The notes under the pieces: generated by a model
The model's input: the letters and a program-made list of their open reading frames with translations, nothing else
What the model was told of the DNA's origin: nothing
The model's database searches: none
In this document: piece by piece, positions 7,273 to 15,793 of the stretch
Position numbering within the stretch: the first letter of the stretch is position 1
How the letters are laid out: every line of letters begins with the position of its first letter
From: Aliihoeflea aestuarii
Lineage (GTDB): Bacteria; Pseudomonadota; Alphaproteobacteria; Rhizobiales; Rhizobiaceae
Assembly (NCBI RefSeq): GCF_024105665.1
Contig: NZ_JAAAMK010000002.1
Span: 310,001 to 374,000 of the forward strand
Direction: 5' to 3'
Length of the DNA stretch: 64,000 nucleotides
Made by a program: the position numbers and the translations under genes

Positions 7273-7521
7273 ATGACAAAACAACTGACAGCCAGCGCCT
7301 TCGACGCCATGACATCCGCCTTAGGCGGACGTTCGCCTCGAATTATTTGGACGGCATCTGCGATAGCGTCTCGAATTGGCACATCTCCAGACTTCGTTCG
7401 AGACAAACTTGCGTATCTTCCTGATACACCTGTGAGGCAAGTAGGTGGTAGGTATTGCGCAATAGAGACAGACCTTATCGATTTCTTTCGAGCAGCAAAG
7501 AATTCTGTGGCAGGCAAGTAA
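7273..7521 (+). CDS. small HTH-like phage protein
   Basis: 82 residues from ATG 7273 (GAGGTGAGC just upstream). The middle (IIWTASAIASRIGTSPDFVR, then DKLAYLPDTPVRQVGGRYCA) has the shape of a helix-turn-helix followed by a beta-wing, as in small excisionase- or terminase-type DNA-binding proteins. The frame upstream to 7189 lies in the previous gene and is ignored. It could be a late-gene regulator: it sits at the early/late boundary, just before the exported protein and the portal gene. Inference only. Confidence 0.5.
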   Translation: MTKQLTASAFDAMTSALGGRSPRIIWTASAIASRIGTSPDFVRDKLAYLPDTPVRQVGGRYCAIETDLIDFFRAAKNSVAGK

Positions 7522-7562
7522 AAGTCGTGATACGGGCGATTATTCCCACCGGAGATAATCGA

Positions 7563-7913
7563 ATGCGCATTTTGCTTGCAGCGGCCGCCCTTATGGCGGT
7601 CACGACCTCGTCCTATGCCGCATGCTATGGCACCGGCAACTACCAGCGTTGCTCTGACAATTCAGGCAACAGCTATTCTGTTCAGCGCTACGGCAACACC
7701 ACCAATTTGCGGGGCTACAACAGCAACACCGGCTCGTCGTGGTCACAGAACAGCCAGCATCTTGGCAACAGCACATTCACCAGAGGCTATGACGCCGATG
7801 GCAATTCTTGGAATTCCACGACCCAGCGGATTGGCGACAGCTCGTTCACAAGGGGAATGGACTCGGATGGCAATTCCTTCAGCCGTACGTGCAACAGCTT
7901 CGGCTGCTTCTGA
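7563..7913 (+). CDS. exported four-repeat protein, possible lysogenic-conversion gene
   Basis: 116 residues. A clear signal peptide (MRILLAAAALMAVTTSSYA) is cut before A20. The mature part is made almost wholly of four 21-24-residue repeats beginning at C21, R42, H66 and R89, with consensus G-[NDT]-[ST]-[ST]-F-x-R-G-x-D-[SA]-D-G-N-S-[WFY]. Cysteines lie only in the outer repeats (21, 30, 110, 115) and could form two disulfides. Ser, Asn and Gly content is high and Lys is absent. It lies between the early and head modules, where cargo genes often sit. A beta-hairpin surface protein is plausible; function unknown. Confidence 0.7.
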   Translation: MRILLAAAALMAVTTSSYAACYGTGNYQRCSDNSGNSYSVQRYGNTTNLRGYNSNTGSSWSQNSQHLGNSTFTRGYDADGNSWNSTTQRIGDSSFTRGMDSDGNSFSRTCNSFGCF

Positions 7914-7979
7914 ACGAAACCCACTTTAACCCATTCTTCCAAATAGGGTTTTCTCGCGCGCGCGGGCAAATTGGGCCAC

Positions 7980-9218
7980 ATGAAGATGTGGCCCTTTTCC
8001 CGTTCTGAGCCTATCGAGACGAAAGCCCCGTCAGGCACGTCCATTCCCGAAGATTGGATGTTCGAGCTATTCGGCGGTGGCGTCGTTGCTGAGTATGCCG
8101 TCACCGGCCGGCAGGCGTTCGAAGTCCCTGCCGTCGCCAGCGCCGTCGCGCTTCTTTCCGGCTCCGTCGCCTCCCTCGACATTCTCGTCGAGCGCCGCGA
8201 TGGCGACAATTGGGTTCAGGACAAGGATCACCATGTCGCTGAGCTTCTGGCTGATCAGCCGAACGACTGGTCTTCGACCTATCAGCTTATCCGCGATCTG
8301 GTTGCCACTGCCCTGACGAGCAATGAGGGCGCGGTCGCTCTAGTGAACAAGATCGACGGCAAGCCGATCGAGGTCATTCACTACGCTCCCGGCTCCTACA
8401 CCATCGATTATTCAACGGACGGACGCCTTGAACCGTCATACCGGATCGGCAACCGTCCGGTCGGCAATTCCGACATCATCCATCTTCGCAGCCCCTTTGA
8501 GCGGTGCCCGCTGTCCCTCGCCGCCGGTGCAATCGGCGTAGCGCACAAGCTGGAACGCCACGCCGGCAACCTCTTTGCTCGCGGCGCTCGTCCTTCCGGC
8601 ATCATCTCCACGCCGAAGGCCATGGGCGACGAGGGCGTCAAGAAGATGCTCAAGGGCTGGCGCGCTGCCCATGAAGGACCGGAGAACAGCGGTCGCACCG
8701 CCATCCTGTTCGACAGTGCGACATGGATGCAGACGGTTCTCACCAGCGTCGATGCGCAGTTTCTCGAAACGTGGAAACACGCCATCCTCGAAATCTGCCG
8801 TGCGTTCCGCATCCCGCCGCAGCTTCTCTACGACCATGAGCGTGTGACCTGGGCCAATGGCGAACAGGCCGCGAAGGAATGGCTGGCTGGCCTTGAGTTC
8901 TGGATGCGTCCGCTTGAAGCAGCTATGCGCCGCGCCTTGTTCTCGGAGGACGAGCGCTATGACTGGCGCATTCGCTTCGACCGCGACGATTTCACCAACG
9001 TGGATCTGACGGCCCGCGCGACTGCCGTGTCGTCGCTGATCTCGTCCGAGGTCATCAACCGGAACGAAGCCCGCGACTGGCTGGGCATGGGGCCGCGCAC
9101 TGGCGGCGACGAGTTCGGCAACCCACACATCAATCCGACGAAACCAGTTCCCGCCGATGGCGGAAGGCAACTTCCTCAAAATGAGGATGTTGAAAGGAAG
9201 CCGACCAATGACGCTTGA
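7980..9218 (+). CDS. phage portal protein, HK97 family
   Basis: 412 residues from ATG 7980 (MKMWPFS); a TTG at 7971 and an ATG at 7986 are alternatives. Recognisable portal features: AFEVPAVASAVALLSGSVAS near the N-terminus, WVQDKDHHVAELLADQPNDW, and the SFRIPPQLL-like CRAFRIPPQLLYD with downstream EQAAKEWLAGLEFWMRPLE. Forms the dodecameric ring through which DNA enters the procapsid. In most siphophages the large terminase lies just upstream; here it is 5 kb downstream. Confidence 0.93.
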   Translation: MKMWPFSRSEPIETKAPSGTSIPEDWMFELFGGGVVAEYAVTGRQAFEVPAVASAVALLSGSVASLDILVERRDGDNWVQDKDHHVAELLADQPNDWSSTYQLIRDLVATALTSNEGAVALVNKIDGKPIEVIHYAPGSYTIDYSTDGRLEPSYRIGNRPVGNSDIIHLRSPFERCPLSLAAGAIGVAHKLERHAGNLFARGARPSGIISTPKAMGDEGVKKMLKGWRAAHEGPENSGRTAILFDSATWMQTVLTSVDAQFLETWKHAILEICRAFRIPPQLLYDHERVTWANGEQAAKEWLAGLEFWMRPLEAAMRRALFSEDERYDWRIRFDRDDFTNVDLTARATAVSSLISSEVINRNEARDWLGMGPRTGGDEFGNPHINPTKPVPADGGRQLPQNEDVERKPTNDA

Positions 9219-9594
9219 GGACATCCTTCACAACGTCCGCGATCAGGATCGTGGCAAGGTCTTCGAACTGGTCGATCCCGTCGAGGGCAAGCCAACCGGC
9301 ATCAAGCTTTGGATCGTCGGTCCCGATAGTGAAACTGCGCACCGCGCCCGCCTGGCGCTCGCTGACGAGCTTGCCGAGGTCGCGGACCCGGAAGGCCGGA
9401 TCACTGCCGAGCAGCGCGAGCGCGCCCGCCTGAACTGCCTCGCTGCCCACGTCCAGCGCTGGGAAGTTGTCGAGGAAGGCGAGCCGGTTCCTTTCACCAC
9501 GAAGAACGTCCTTCGCCTGCTTCGCGTCCATTGGGTGCAGGAGCAGGTTGACGGCTTCGCTGCCGACCGCCGCGCACATCGGGGAGACGCCTGA
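9208..9594 (+). CDS. hypothetical phage structural-module protein
   Basis: 128 residues from ATG 9208 (GAAAGGAAG 9 nt upstream), overlapping the end of the portal gene by 11 nt. Its stop overlaps the protease-capsid start (TGATGG). The protein is acidic, with a beta-rich first half (GKVFELVDPVEGKPTGIKLW) and helical second half (AELADPEGRITAEQRERARL type pattern). Similar small genes appear between portal and protease in some alphaproteobacterial phages. No function assigned. Confidence 0.65.
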   Translation: MTLEDILHNVRDQDRGKVFELVDPVEGKPTGIKLWIVGPDSETAHRARLALADELAEVADPEGRITAEQRERARLNCLAAHVQRWEVVEEGEPVPFTTKNVLRLLRVHWVQEQVDGFAADRRAHRGDA

Positions 9595-11189
9595 TGGAGC
9601 AGATAGAGGTCAAGGCCACCGTCACCATCCCGGGCGAAGGCACCATCGCCGGTTATGCATCCCTGTTCGGCGTCCCTGCCGATCTGGTGAACGACATCGT
9701 ATCGCCCGGAGCGTTCAAATCGTCCCTGAGCGCCAAGCTGCCGAAAATGCTGTCCGAGCACGGTGGCGAGCCTATCGGGCAATGGACGGAAGTTGTCGAG
9801 GACGAACTTGGCCTGCGTGTCAAAGGCCGGTTCGATCTCAACAGCAAAGGCGGTCGCGATGCCTATCAGGCCGTGAAATCCGGTCGCAGCAAAGGCCTGT
9901 CTATCGGTTTTGTCGCCACGAGGGCACCGCGCGGCCCTGATGGCGTCCGCACCCTCGAAGAGATCGATCTTCGGGAAATCAGCGTCGTGCGCGAACCGGC
10001 ATCCAGCCGGGCAATCATCCTCAACACGAAGTCGGCACCAGCCGGAAAGGAAACTGACATGGCAGAGATTGCCGAACTCGAAACCAAAATGAAAACTCTC
10101 AGCGAGTCGGTCGCTGATGGGCTCCACCACCTGACGGAGCACAAATCTGAAACGTCGAAGCTAACCGATCGCCTCGACAAGCTCGAAGCAAAGGCCAACC
10201 GCCCCGCCGCCGATCCAAAGGCGGATAATGGCGAGATCGAAAAGAAGGCGCTTGCATCTTGGGTCCGTGGTGGCGTCCAGTCTCTCGACGAGGACGAAAT
10301 CAAGTCGCTCCGCGATATCGAGATGAAGACCTTGCGTCTCGGATCCAACCCGGCCGGCGGCTATGTCGTGGCACCGGAATTTTCGACCCGCATCTTGCAG
10401 TCGATCTCCGAACTGTCCCCGATGCGTACCATCGCGAACATCATGTCGATCTCGACGACGGAAGTCATCATCCCGAAGCTGGCCACGCATATCCAGCCTG
10501 GCTGGGTGACGGAAATCGGCCCCCGACCGACTTCGGAACCGACCTTCGATCAGCAGAAGATTAGCGTTCACGAACAGGCCGTCATTGTCCCTATCTCCCA
10601 GCAGCTTCTCGAAGACAGCTTCGTCGATCTCGAAAGCTTCCTGCGCAATCACATCGCCCGCGAGTTCGCCAAGATGGAAGCGGCAAGCTTCGTCGTCGGT
10701 GACGGCAACGGCAAGCCGGAGGGATTTCTGAACGATCCCGATATCTACGAGGCGGTTGAGACCGCAGCGGACGGCACCGGCATCGTGGATAGCCTCATCG
10801 CTCTCTACTACGCATTGCCGACCGAATATGCGCGCAACGCGGTATGGACGATGAACCGGAAGACCATGGCGATGATCCGTGGCCAGATGGACAACACCCA
10901 GCGCATGATCTGGGGCGACAGCCTCGCTACAGGCCAGCCGAACACGCTTCTGGGCCGGCCGATCTACGAAATGGTCGATATGCCCGATCTCGCAGCCGGC
11001 AACGTCGCAGCCGCCTTCGGTGACTTCAATGTCGGCTATCAGATCGTGGACCGCATCGGCATCCAGACCATGCGCGACGATTACACCGGCGCTGACAACG
11101 GCATCGTGAAGATCCGTGCCCGTCGCCGCGTCGGTGGTGCTCCGGTCATGGAAGAGGCCATCGCGGTCCTCAAGGGGACTGGCGAGTAA
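9594..11189 (+). CDS. fused HK97-type prohead protease and major capsid protein
   Basis: 531 residues. Residues 1-160 form the U35-type prohead protease: GTIAGYASLFGVPADLVNDI, catalytic His in MLSEHGGEPIGQW (about residue 60) and Ser in KGLSIGF (about 103). Residues 165-205 are a coiled-coil scaffold-like delta domain. Residues 245-531 are an HK97-fold major capsid protein with the typical AGGYVVAPEF, PSEPTFDQ and DDYTGADNGIVKIRARRRVGG blocks. Protease and capsid are usually separate genes; fusions are known in some phages and imply the precursor is cut between the domains. The stop overlaps the HNH start. Confidence 0.92.
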   Translation: MEQIEVKATVTIPGEGTIAGYASLFGVPADLVNDIVSPGAFKSSLSAKLPKMLSEHGGEPIGQWTEVVEDELGLRVKGRFDLNSKGGRDAYQAVKSGRSKGLSIGFVATRAPRGPDGVRTLEEIDLREISVVREPASSRAIILNTKSAPAGKETDMAEIAELETKMKTLSESVADGLHHLTEHKSETSKLTDRLDKLEAKANRPAADPKADNGEIEKKALASWVRGGVQSLDEDEIKSLRDIEMKTLRLGSNPAGGYVVAPEFSTRILQSISELSPMRTIANIMSISTTEVIIPKLATHIQPGWVTEIGPRPTSEPTFDQQKISVHEQAVIVPISQQLLEDSFVDLESFLRNHIAREFAKMEAASFVVGDGNGKPEGFLNDPDIYEAVETAADGTGIVDSLIALYYALPTEYARNAVWTMNRKTMAMIRGQMDNTQRMIWGDSLATGQPNTLLGRPIYEMVDMPDLAAGNVAAAFGDFNVGYQIVDRIGIQTMRDDYTGADNGIVKIRARRRVGGAPVMEEAIAVLKGTGE

Positions 11190-11533
11190 TGCCCGCCCGC
11201 GCTCCGTCCATCTGCTCACACTGCGGCAAGGCGCATGCTTCAGGTGCTCTTTGCAGCAAGGCCATGCAGGCGAGGACGGAGCGCAAGGCAAAGCATGACG
11301 CCAAGAGGCCGAATGCTCGCTGCCGTGGCTATGACAGGGAATGGGAAAAGGCACGAGCCGACTATCTCGCTGCCTATCCCTCCTGCCGCCGCTGCGGCTC
11401 CAAGGCCAATCTCGTCGATCACATCGAACCGATCCGTAAGGCACCTCATCGCCGTCTGGACCGGACCAATTTCATGTCGCTCTGCACGCCATGTCATTCC
11501 GGCTGGAAGCAGGCAAAGGACAAAAGGAACTGA
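11189..11533 (+). CDS. HNH endonuclease
   Basis: 114 residues. An N-terminal zinc knuckle (CSHCGKAHASGALC) is followed by the HNH core: CRRCGSKANLVDHIEPIR (first His H in VDHI), central N in RTNFMSLC, and CTPCHSGWK. Phage HNH proteins of this size assist terminase in cutting cos-type DNA. Here it lies between the capsid and tail-tube genes, about 2.5 kb before the terminase pair. Complete and apparently intact. Confidence 0.88.
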   Translation: MPARAPSICSHCGKAHASGALCSKAMQARTERKAKHDAKRPNARCRGYDREWEKARADYLAAYPSCRRCGSKANLVDHIEPIRKAPHRRLDRTNFMSLCTPCHSGWKQAKDKRN

Positions 11534-11536
11534 GCC

Positions 11537-12016
11537 ATGCCCTTCTTCGCCACCAATGGCACAAAGGTCTACATCGGCGGCGTGCTGCCCATGAAGGACG
11601 ATGATTTCGTTGCCGCTGACTTCCCTTCCGAATGGACAGAGGTCAAGGGCGTTGTGTCCCTCGGCACGGTAGGTGACACAGCCGAAGGCATCACGACCGC
11701 CCACTTCGGATCGAACCGTAGTCAGACGCTCAAGGGCACCCGCAACGGTGGCACCGCTGAGCTACAGGTTGACGTGGATTATACCGACCCCGGTCAGCTT
11801 GCCCTTATCGCCGCAGAGAAGACCATTCACGACTATGCATTCCGTGTCGTCTTCAACGATGCACCAGTTGGTGGCACGCCATCGGAACGCATGTTCGTCG
11901 GCAAGGTCATGTCATCGGCCGAAGAGATTGGCGAGGTGAACAACGTCGTCCGCATGAACGCCTCGGTCGCCATCAACTCGAACATCGTCCGCGTCGCACC
12001 GACGACAGGCGGTTGA
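11537..12016 (+). CDS. major tail tube protein
   Basis: 159 residues. Starts MPFFATNGTKVYIGG and has features of siphophage tail-tube proteins: WTEVKGVVSLGTVGDT, LKGTRNGGTAELQVDVDYTDPGQ, then a region ending in hydroxyl-rich strands (NNVVRMNASVAINSNIVRV). Forms the tube around the tape measure. Lying before the head-tail connectors is unusual; the common order puts connectors first. A 114-nt non-coding gap follows. Confidence 0.8.
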   Translation: MPFFATNGTKVYIGGVLPMKDDDFVAADFPSEWTEVKGVVSLGTVGDTAEGITTAHFGSNRSQTLKGTRNGGTAELQVDVDYTDPGQLALIAAEKTIHDYAFRVVFNDAPVGGTPSERMFVGKVMSSAEEIGEVNNVVRMNASVAINSNIVRVAPTTGG

Positions 12017-12130
12017 TGCCCCAAGGGGGACCGACCAACGGAAGGCCGGGGTGGTCATGAACTTTCGGCCTCTAGCGGGGACCGGCGCGGGGGCAAACGC
12101 ACAAGCCTTGACTAAAATGGAGTTTGGCCA

Positions 12131-12433
12131 ATGCCGCTCATTCTCGATGACCTGAAAGCTCAGTGCAATGTGACGGACGACGCCGATGATGCGGTTATCG
12201 CCCGCTGCCTGCTTGCGGATCATATGCACATCGAGGCCATGCTCGGCAGGCATCTTCATGATGAAGACGAGTTCCCTGGTGGGCTTCCGGCCGACGTCGA
12301 GCAAGCCATCCTTATGGTCGGTGCGCACTTCTACGAGAACCGCGAGGCCACGCTGGTGGGTGTGACGGCGCTGCCGCTGCCCATGGGCGTCGAGCAGATC
12401 ATCGCCAACCACAGGAGCTATACCTTTGGCTGA
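12131..12433 (+). CDS. head-tail connector protein (gp6-like)
   Basis: 100 residues. LDDLKAQCNVTDDADDAVIARCL followed by a helix (HMHIEAMLGR) and LPADVEQAILMVGAHFYENREA is the standard DnaT/gp6-like head completion fold that docks under the portal. The C-terminal MGVEQIIANHRSYTFG is typical of the family. The stop overlaps the next gene, which uses a TTG start. Confidence 0.88.
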   Translation: MPLILDDLKAQCNVTDDADDAVIARCLLADHMHIEAMLGRHLHDEDEFPGGLPADVEQAILMVGAHFYENREATLVGVTALPLPMGVEQIIANHRSYTFG

Positions 12434-12842
12434 CGATGGCGGTCTTCGCAGGCTTCAAAAGCGGCTACAAGATATTCCTGATGAGGTGGTCCGCGCCGTT
12501 CAACCGGCGCTTATTCGGCAGGCAGAGACGATTGCCGGGACGATGAAATCTGCTGCGCCACGTGACACAGGCGATCTGATCGACAGCATTGCCATCACGC
12601 CACCGGATAGTTCGACGCCCCCCTATTCGCAGCCGGGCGGTCGCACCGTCGTTCCAGAGACTTCCGTTGCCATCACTGTCGGCAATGCCGATGTCAGATA
12701 CGCGCATCTCGTCGAGTACGGGACGCAGAAGGCGAACGCTCAACCGTTCTTCTGGCCATCGGTAAGGCTTCATCAGAAGCGCGCCAATGCTTCCATCAAG
12801 AACGCTATCCGCCGCGCGGTGAAAAAGGAGTGGGGCAAATGA
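12426..12842 (+). CDS. HK97 gp10-like tail component (TTG start)
   Basis: 138 residues. HK97-gp10 family signs: AETIAGTMKSAAPRDTGDLIDSI and VRYAHLVEYGTQKANAQPFFWPSVR. Probable neck/tail completion protein joining head and tail. The start is taken as TTG 12426 because AGGAG lies 8 nt upstream and no ATG or GTG is available before the conserved N-terminal helix. It overlaps the connector gene by 8 nt. Confidence 0.87.
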   Translation: MADDGGLRRLQKRLQDIPDEVVRAVQPALIRQAETIAGTMKSAAPRDTGDLIDSIAITPPDSSTPPYSQPGGRTVVPETSVAITVGNADVRYAHLVEYGTQKANAQPFFWPSVRLHQKRANASIKNAIRRAVKKEWGK

Positions 12843-13249
12843 GCGCCGCCCTTGCCGTTCAGAAAGCTATTCGTGCGCGGTTGTCTTCCACCGTTGGTGT
12901 GACATCCCTCGTGCCGGTCGCAAACATCCTCGACAGGAACGCGCTTCCCGCGCCCGATCCCTCCATCATCATCGGTGAAGATCAGGCCGTTGAACATGGC
13001 GACATAGCCCGTCGTGGCGAACTGATCTTCTCGACGTTGCATATCTGGAAGCGCGAGCTTGGCCTGACAGGCGCCAAGGCCATCGCCAGCGCGATCCGAA
13101 CCGCCATCCATGCCGAGCGCCTGCATGATGCAGGTGGCTACCATATTGCCGATTGTCGCGTGTCCTCCATGCGTTTCCTTCGCGACCCTGATGGCGAAAC
13201 CGCTCACGGCATCGTCACCATCGAAACGCTCGTGATGGAGGTCGCATGA
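12839..13249 (+). CDS. DUF3168 tail terminator-like protein
   Basis: 136 residues; ATG 12839 overlaps the upstream stop (ATGA). LAVQKAIRARLSSTVGVTSLV at the N-terminus, then HIWKRELGLTGAKAIASAIR and a C-terminal strand-rich part (RVSSMRFLRDPDGETAHGIVTI) match the DUF3168/lambda gpU-like tail terminator pattern. It caps the tail tube at the head-proximal end. Coupled to the next gene by ATGA at 13246. Confidence 0.83.
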   Translation: MSAALAVQKAIRARLSSTVGVTSLVPVANILDRNALPAPDPSIIIGEDQAVEHGDIARRGELIFSTLHIWKRELGLTGAKAIASAIRTAIHAERLHDAGGYHIADCRVSSMRFLRDPDGETAHGIVTIETLVMEVA

Positions 13250-13566
13250 GAGCCGGCGAACTCGACAGAACCATCGTCATCGAAAGCTATGTGCGCGGTG
13301 AGCCGGATGAATGGGGCATCCCGCATGAGGGCTGGGAACCGTTCGCCACGGTGCGCGTGAAAATCATGCAATCCAGCACCGAGGAATTCCTGCGATCCTA
13401 TGGCGAGACGGCAGAAGCCGCGATCATCTTTCGCATCCGCTGGATCGACGATCTGACGACCATGCGCCGCGTCACCTATGAGGGCGTCCAGTTCAATATC
13501 CGCGAGATCAAGGAAATCGGCCGTCGCAAGGGGCTGGATATTCGCTGCGTCGGGAGGGCGTCATGA
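13246..13566 (+). CDS. phage head closure/head-tail adaptor protein
   Basis: 106 residues. LDRTIVIESYVRGEPDEWGIP, EPFATVRVKIMQSS, FRIRWIDDLTTMRRVTYEGVQFNI and REIKEIGRRKGLDIRCV are the typical blocks of SPP1 gp16-type head closure proteins, which plug the portal after packaging. Small and complete. Start ATG 13246 overlaps the upstream stop; its own stop overlaps the small terminase start. Confidence 0.87.
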   Translation: MRAGELDRTIVIESYVRGEPDEWGIPHEGWEPFATVRVKIMQSSTEEFLRSYGETAEAAIIFRIRWIDDLTTMRRVTYEGVQFNIREIKEIGRRKGLDIRCVGRAS

Positions 13567-13994
13567 AGGGCACCAAGCCGAAGCTGGTCATCTCGAACGA
13601 GGCCGTGACGAAGACGCCCGCGCCGCCGTCCTGGCTGTCTGTGGACGCTAAGAAGGAATGGCGTCGGATCATGCCGACTGTCGTCAGGCGGCGCATCCTG
13701 ACGACCGCCGATCTCGGCAGCGTTGAGAACTATTGCATCTGCATCGGCACCGCACGCGAGGCCGAACGGCATCTGCAAAAGCATGGCCATGTCTACGAGG
13801 CGTTCAAGGATACCGAGGACGGCCCCGTCTGCATCGGCATGAAGCGCAACCCGTCATCGCTGGTGCTGAAAGACGCCATTGCCGCCAGCCGCCAGCTTGC
13901 CGCCGAACTTGGCCTGACGCCGGTTTCGCGGTCCCGCCCATCCATTCGAGAGGACGATGACGACGATGGTCTTAATCCGCTCGACATCTCCTGA
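13563..13994 (+). CDS. terminase small subunit, P27 family
   Basis: 143 residues. PAPPSWLSVDAKKEWRRIMP at the N-terminus, LTTADLGSVENYCICIGTAREAERHL in the middle and KRNPSSLVLKDAIAASRQLAAELGLTP near the end are typical of P27-like small terminases that recognise the packaging site. The C-terminus is a run of Asp (EDDDDDG). The gene sits after the connector genes rather than at the start of the head module. ATGA coupling to the upstream gene. Confidence 0.9.
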   Translation: MKGTKPKLVISNEAVTKTPAPPSWLSVDAKKEWRRIMPTVVRRRILTTADLGSVENYCICIGTAREAERHLQKHGHVYEAFKDTEDGPVCIGMKRNPSSLVLKDAIAASRQLAAELGLTPVSRSRPSIREDDDDDGLNPLDIS

Positions 13995-14063
13995 AGGCAT
14001 TGCCATGACGGCAACACCTCAAAGGTATGTGTATGACACACGCACCTTGAAGGTATGGCCATC

Positions 14064-15793
14064 ATGACCACACCTTCGACATTCCCCGCGTGGGTCTACG
14101 ATGACTCGGACATTCCCGATCCGTTCGGCTATGGCGAGCGCGCGGTGAAGTTCCTGCGTGCGCTCCGGCATCCGAAGTCCATCCTTCCCGGCAAGGGCTT
14201 CCAGCTTGATCCGTGGCAGGAGCGCATCGTCCGCCGCATCTACGGGCCGCGCCACGACGACGGCACCCGCATCGTAAAGACGGTGGTGTTGCTACTGCCT
14301 CGCGGCAACCGGAAGACCTCTCTGTCGTCTGCCCTATCCATGCTGCACGTCATCGGGCCGGAGCGCGAACCTGCTGGCGAGTGCATATTCGCGGCGGCAG
14401 ACAGGAAGCAGGCAGGCATCGCCTTCAAGGAAGCGGTCGGCATCGTGCGGGAGGACAAGCGCCTTGTCGCTGCCACCCGCGTCTACGACGCCCACAACAG
14501 CGCGAAGAAGATCACCTATCCGAAAGAGGCGTCCTATCTGGAAGTCATCTCCGGCGATGCTGGCCCGCAGCATGGTCGCACGCCGTCATTCGTCCTCGCT
14601 GACGAAATCCACATCTGGCCAAACCGCTGGCTATGGGAAGCGCTGACGACCGGCCTCGACAAGACCGATAATCCGCTTCTGATCATTGCGACAACAGCGG
14701 GGCGCGGTGACGACAATCTTGCGCACGAGGTTATCGACGATGCCCGCAAGGTTGCGCGTGGCGAGGTAGATGATCCTTCCATCTTGCCTATCCTGTTCGA
14801 AGCGCCGCGCGATGCCGACTGGAAGGACGAAGAGGTCTGGCACCTCGTCAATCCCGGCCTCAAGCACGGCTATCCATCGCTCGATGGCTTCCGCCGCCAT
14901 GCCAAACGCGCCGAACGCAGCGTCGGTGAGCGCCAGTCCCTCAAGCAACTAAAGCTGAATATCTGGCTGGATGCGGCGACTGATCCATTCGTTGACATGG
15001 ATATCTATGATGTGGGCCGCAGGGACTTCGATCCGGAAGACCTCAAAAGCGAACCGTGCTGGATCGGCGTTGACTTGTCCTCAACCGTGGACCTGTCCGT
15101 CATCGTGGCGTGCTGGCGCACCGCAGACGGCTATTTCGTCAAGCCGTGGTTCTTCTGCCCCGAAGATACGATTTCGACGCGTGAGGACGCATCCGGTGGC
15201 TCCTACCTCGAATGGGCGGAGAATGGTCTGATCACAGCCACCGAGGGTACCGTGATCGATTACCAGGCCATTGAAAACAAGATCATCGAGCTTTGCGAGG
15301 ACTTCGATGTCCGCGAGGTCGCCTTTGATCCGTTCATGGCGCGCCAGGTGCAGCCGAAGCTTCTGGAAATGGGCCTGCCCGCCGTGGACATGCGGCAGGT
15401 GCCGTCGCTCATGATGCCTGCCTTCCACGAACTTGAGCGCGCAATTCTCGGCAGCGAGTTCATGCACGGCGCATGGAAATGGGCCTGCCCGCCGTGGACA
15501 TGCGGCAGGTGCCGTCGCTCATGATGCCTGCCTTCCACGAACTTGAGCGCGCAATTCTCGGCAGCGAGTTCATGCACGGCGCAAATCCGGTCCTGCGTCA
15601 CTGCTTCGCGAACGTCGTCGTGAAGCGCAACGATCAGGGCCACGTCGCCAAGTTCACCAAGTCCCGGCAATGGCTGTCGATCGATGGCGCGGTAGCTGCC
15701 GCGATGGCTGTCTCGCGCTGCCAGTCGGGAGATAGCGGCAAATCCAGCTACGACAGTTTCAACGGCGATATAGAGGAATGGGCTTATGTCTGA
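14064..15793 (+). pseudogene. terminase large subunit, broken by a 110-bp tandem duplication
   Basis: From ATG 14064 (GAAGG 10 nt upstream). Residues 79-86 are a Walker A variant (PRGNRKTS); Walker B is VLADEIH, with LIIATTAGRG as motif C. The nuclease domain begins at CWIGVDLSSTVDLSV with a second acid in VAFDPFMARQ. At 15474 the sequence repeats 15364-15473 exactly. The 110-bp unit shifts the frame and the chain stops at 15524 after about 16 wrong residues. The remaining C-terminus, including the last nuclease acid in LSIDGAVAAAMAV, continues in another frame to 15793. Removing one copy restores a 539-residue terminase. An assembly error is possible; otherwise packaging is lost. Confidence 0.9.
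15364..15583. repeat. exact 110-bp tandem duplication inside terL
   Basis: Unit 1 is 15364-15473 and unit 2 is 15474-15583, identical at every base read. Both start tggaaatgggcctgcccgcc and end ttcatgcacggcgca. The flanking bases (c at 15363, a at 15584) do not extend the repeat and there is no obvious microhomology. Because 110 is not a multiple of three, it frameshifts the terminase gene. Confidence 0.95.

Noticed and set aside
10161-11444. 427-codon leftward frame opposite the capsid gene
   Set aside because: Shadow of the protease-capsid gene; no start signal and no recognisable domain.
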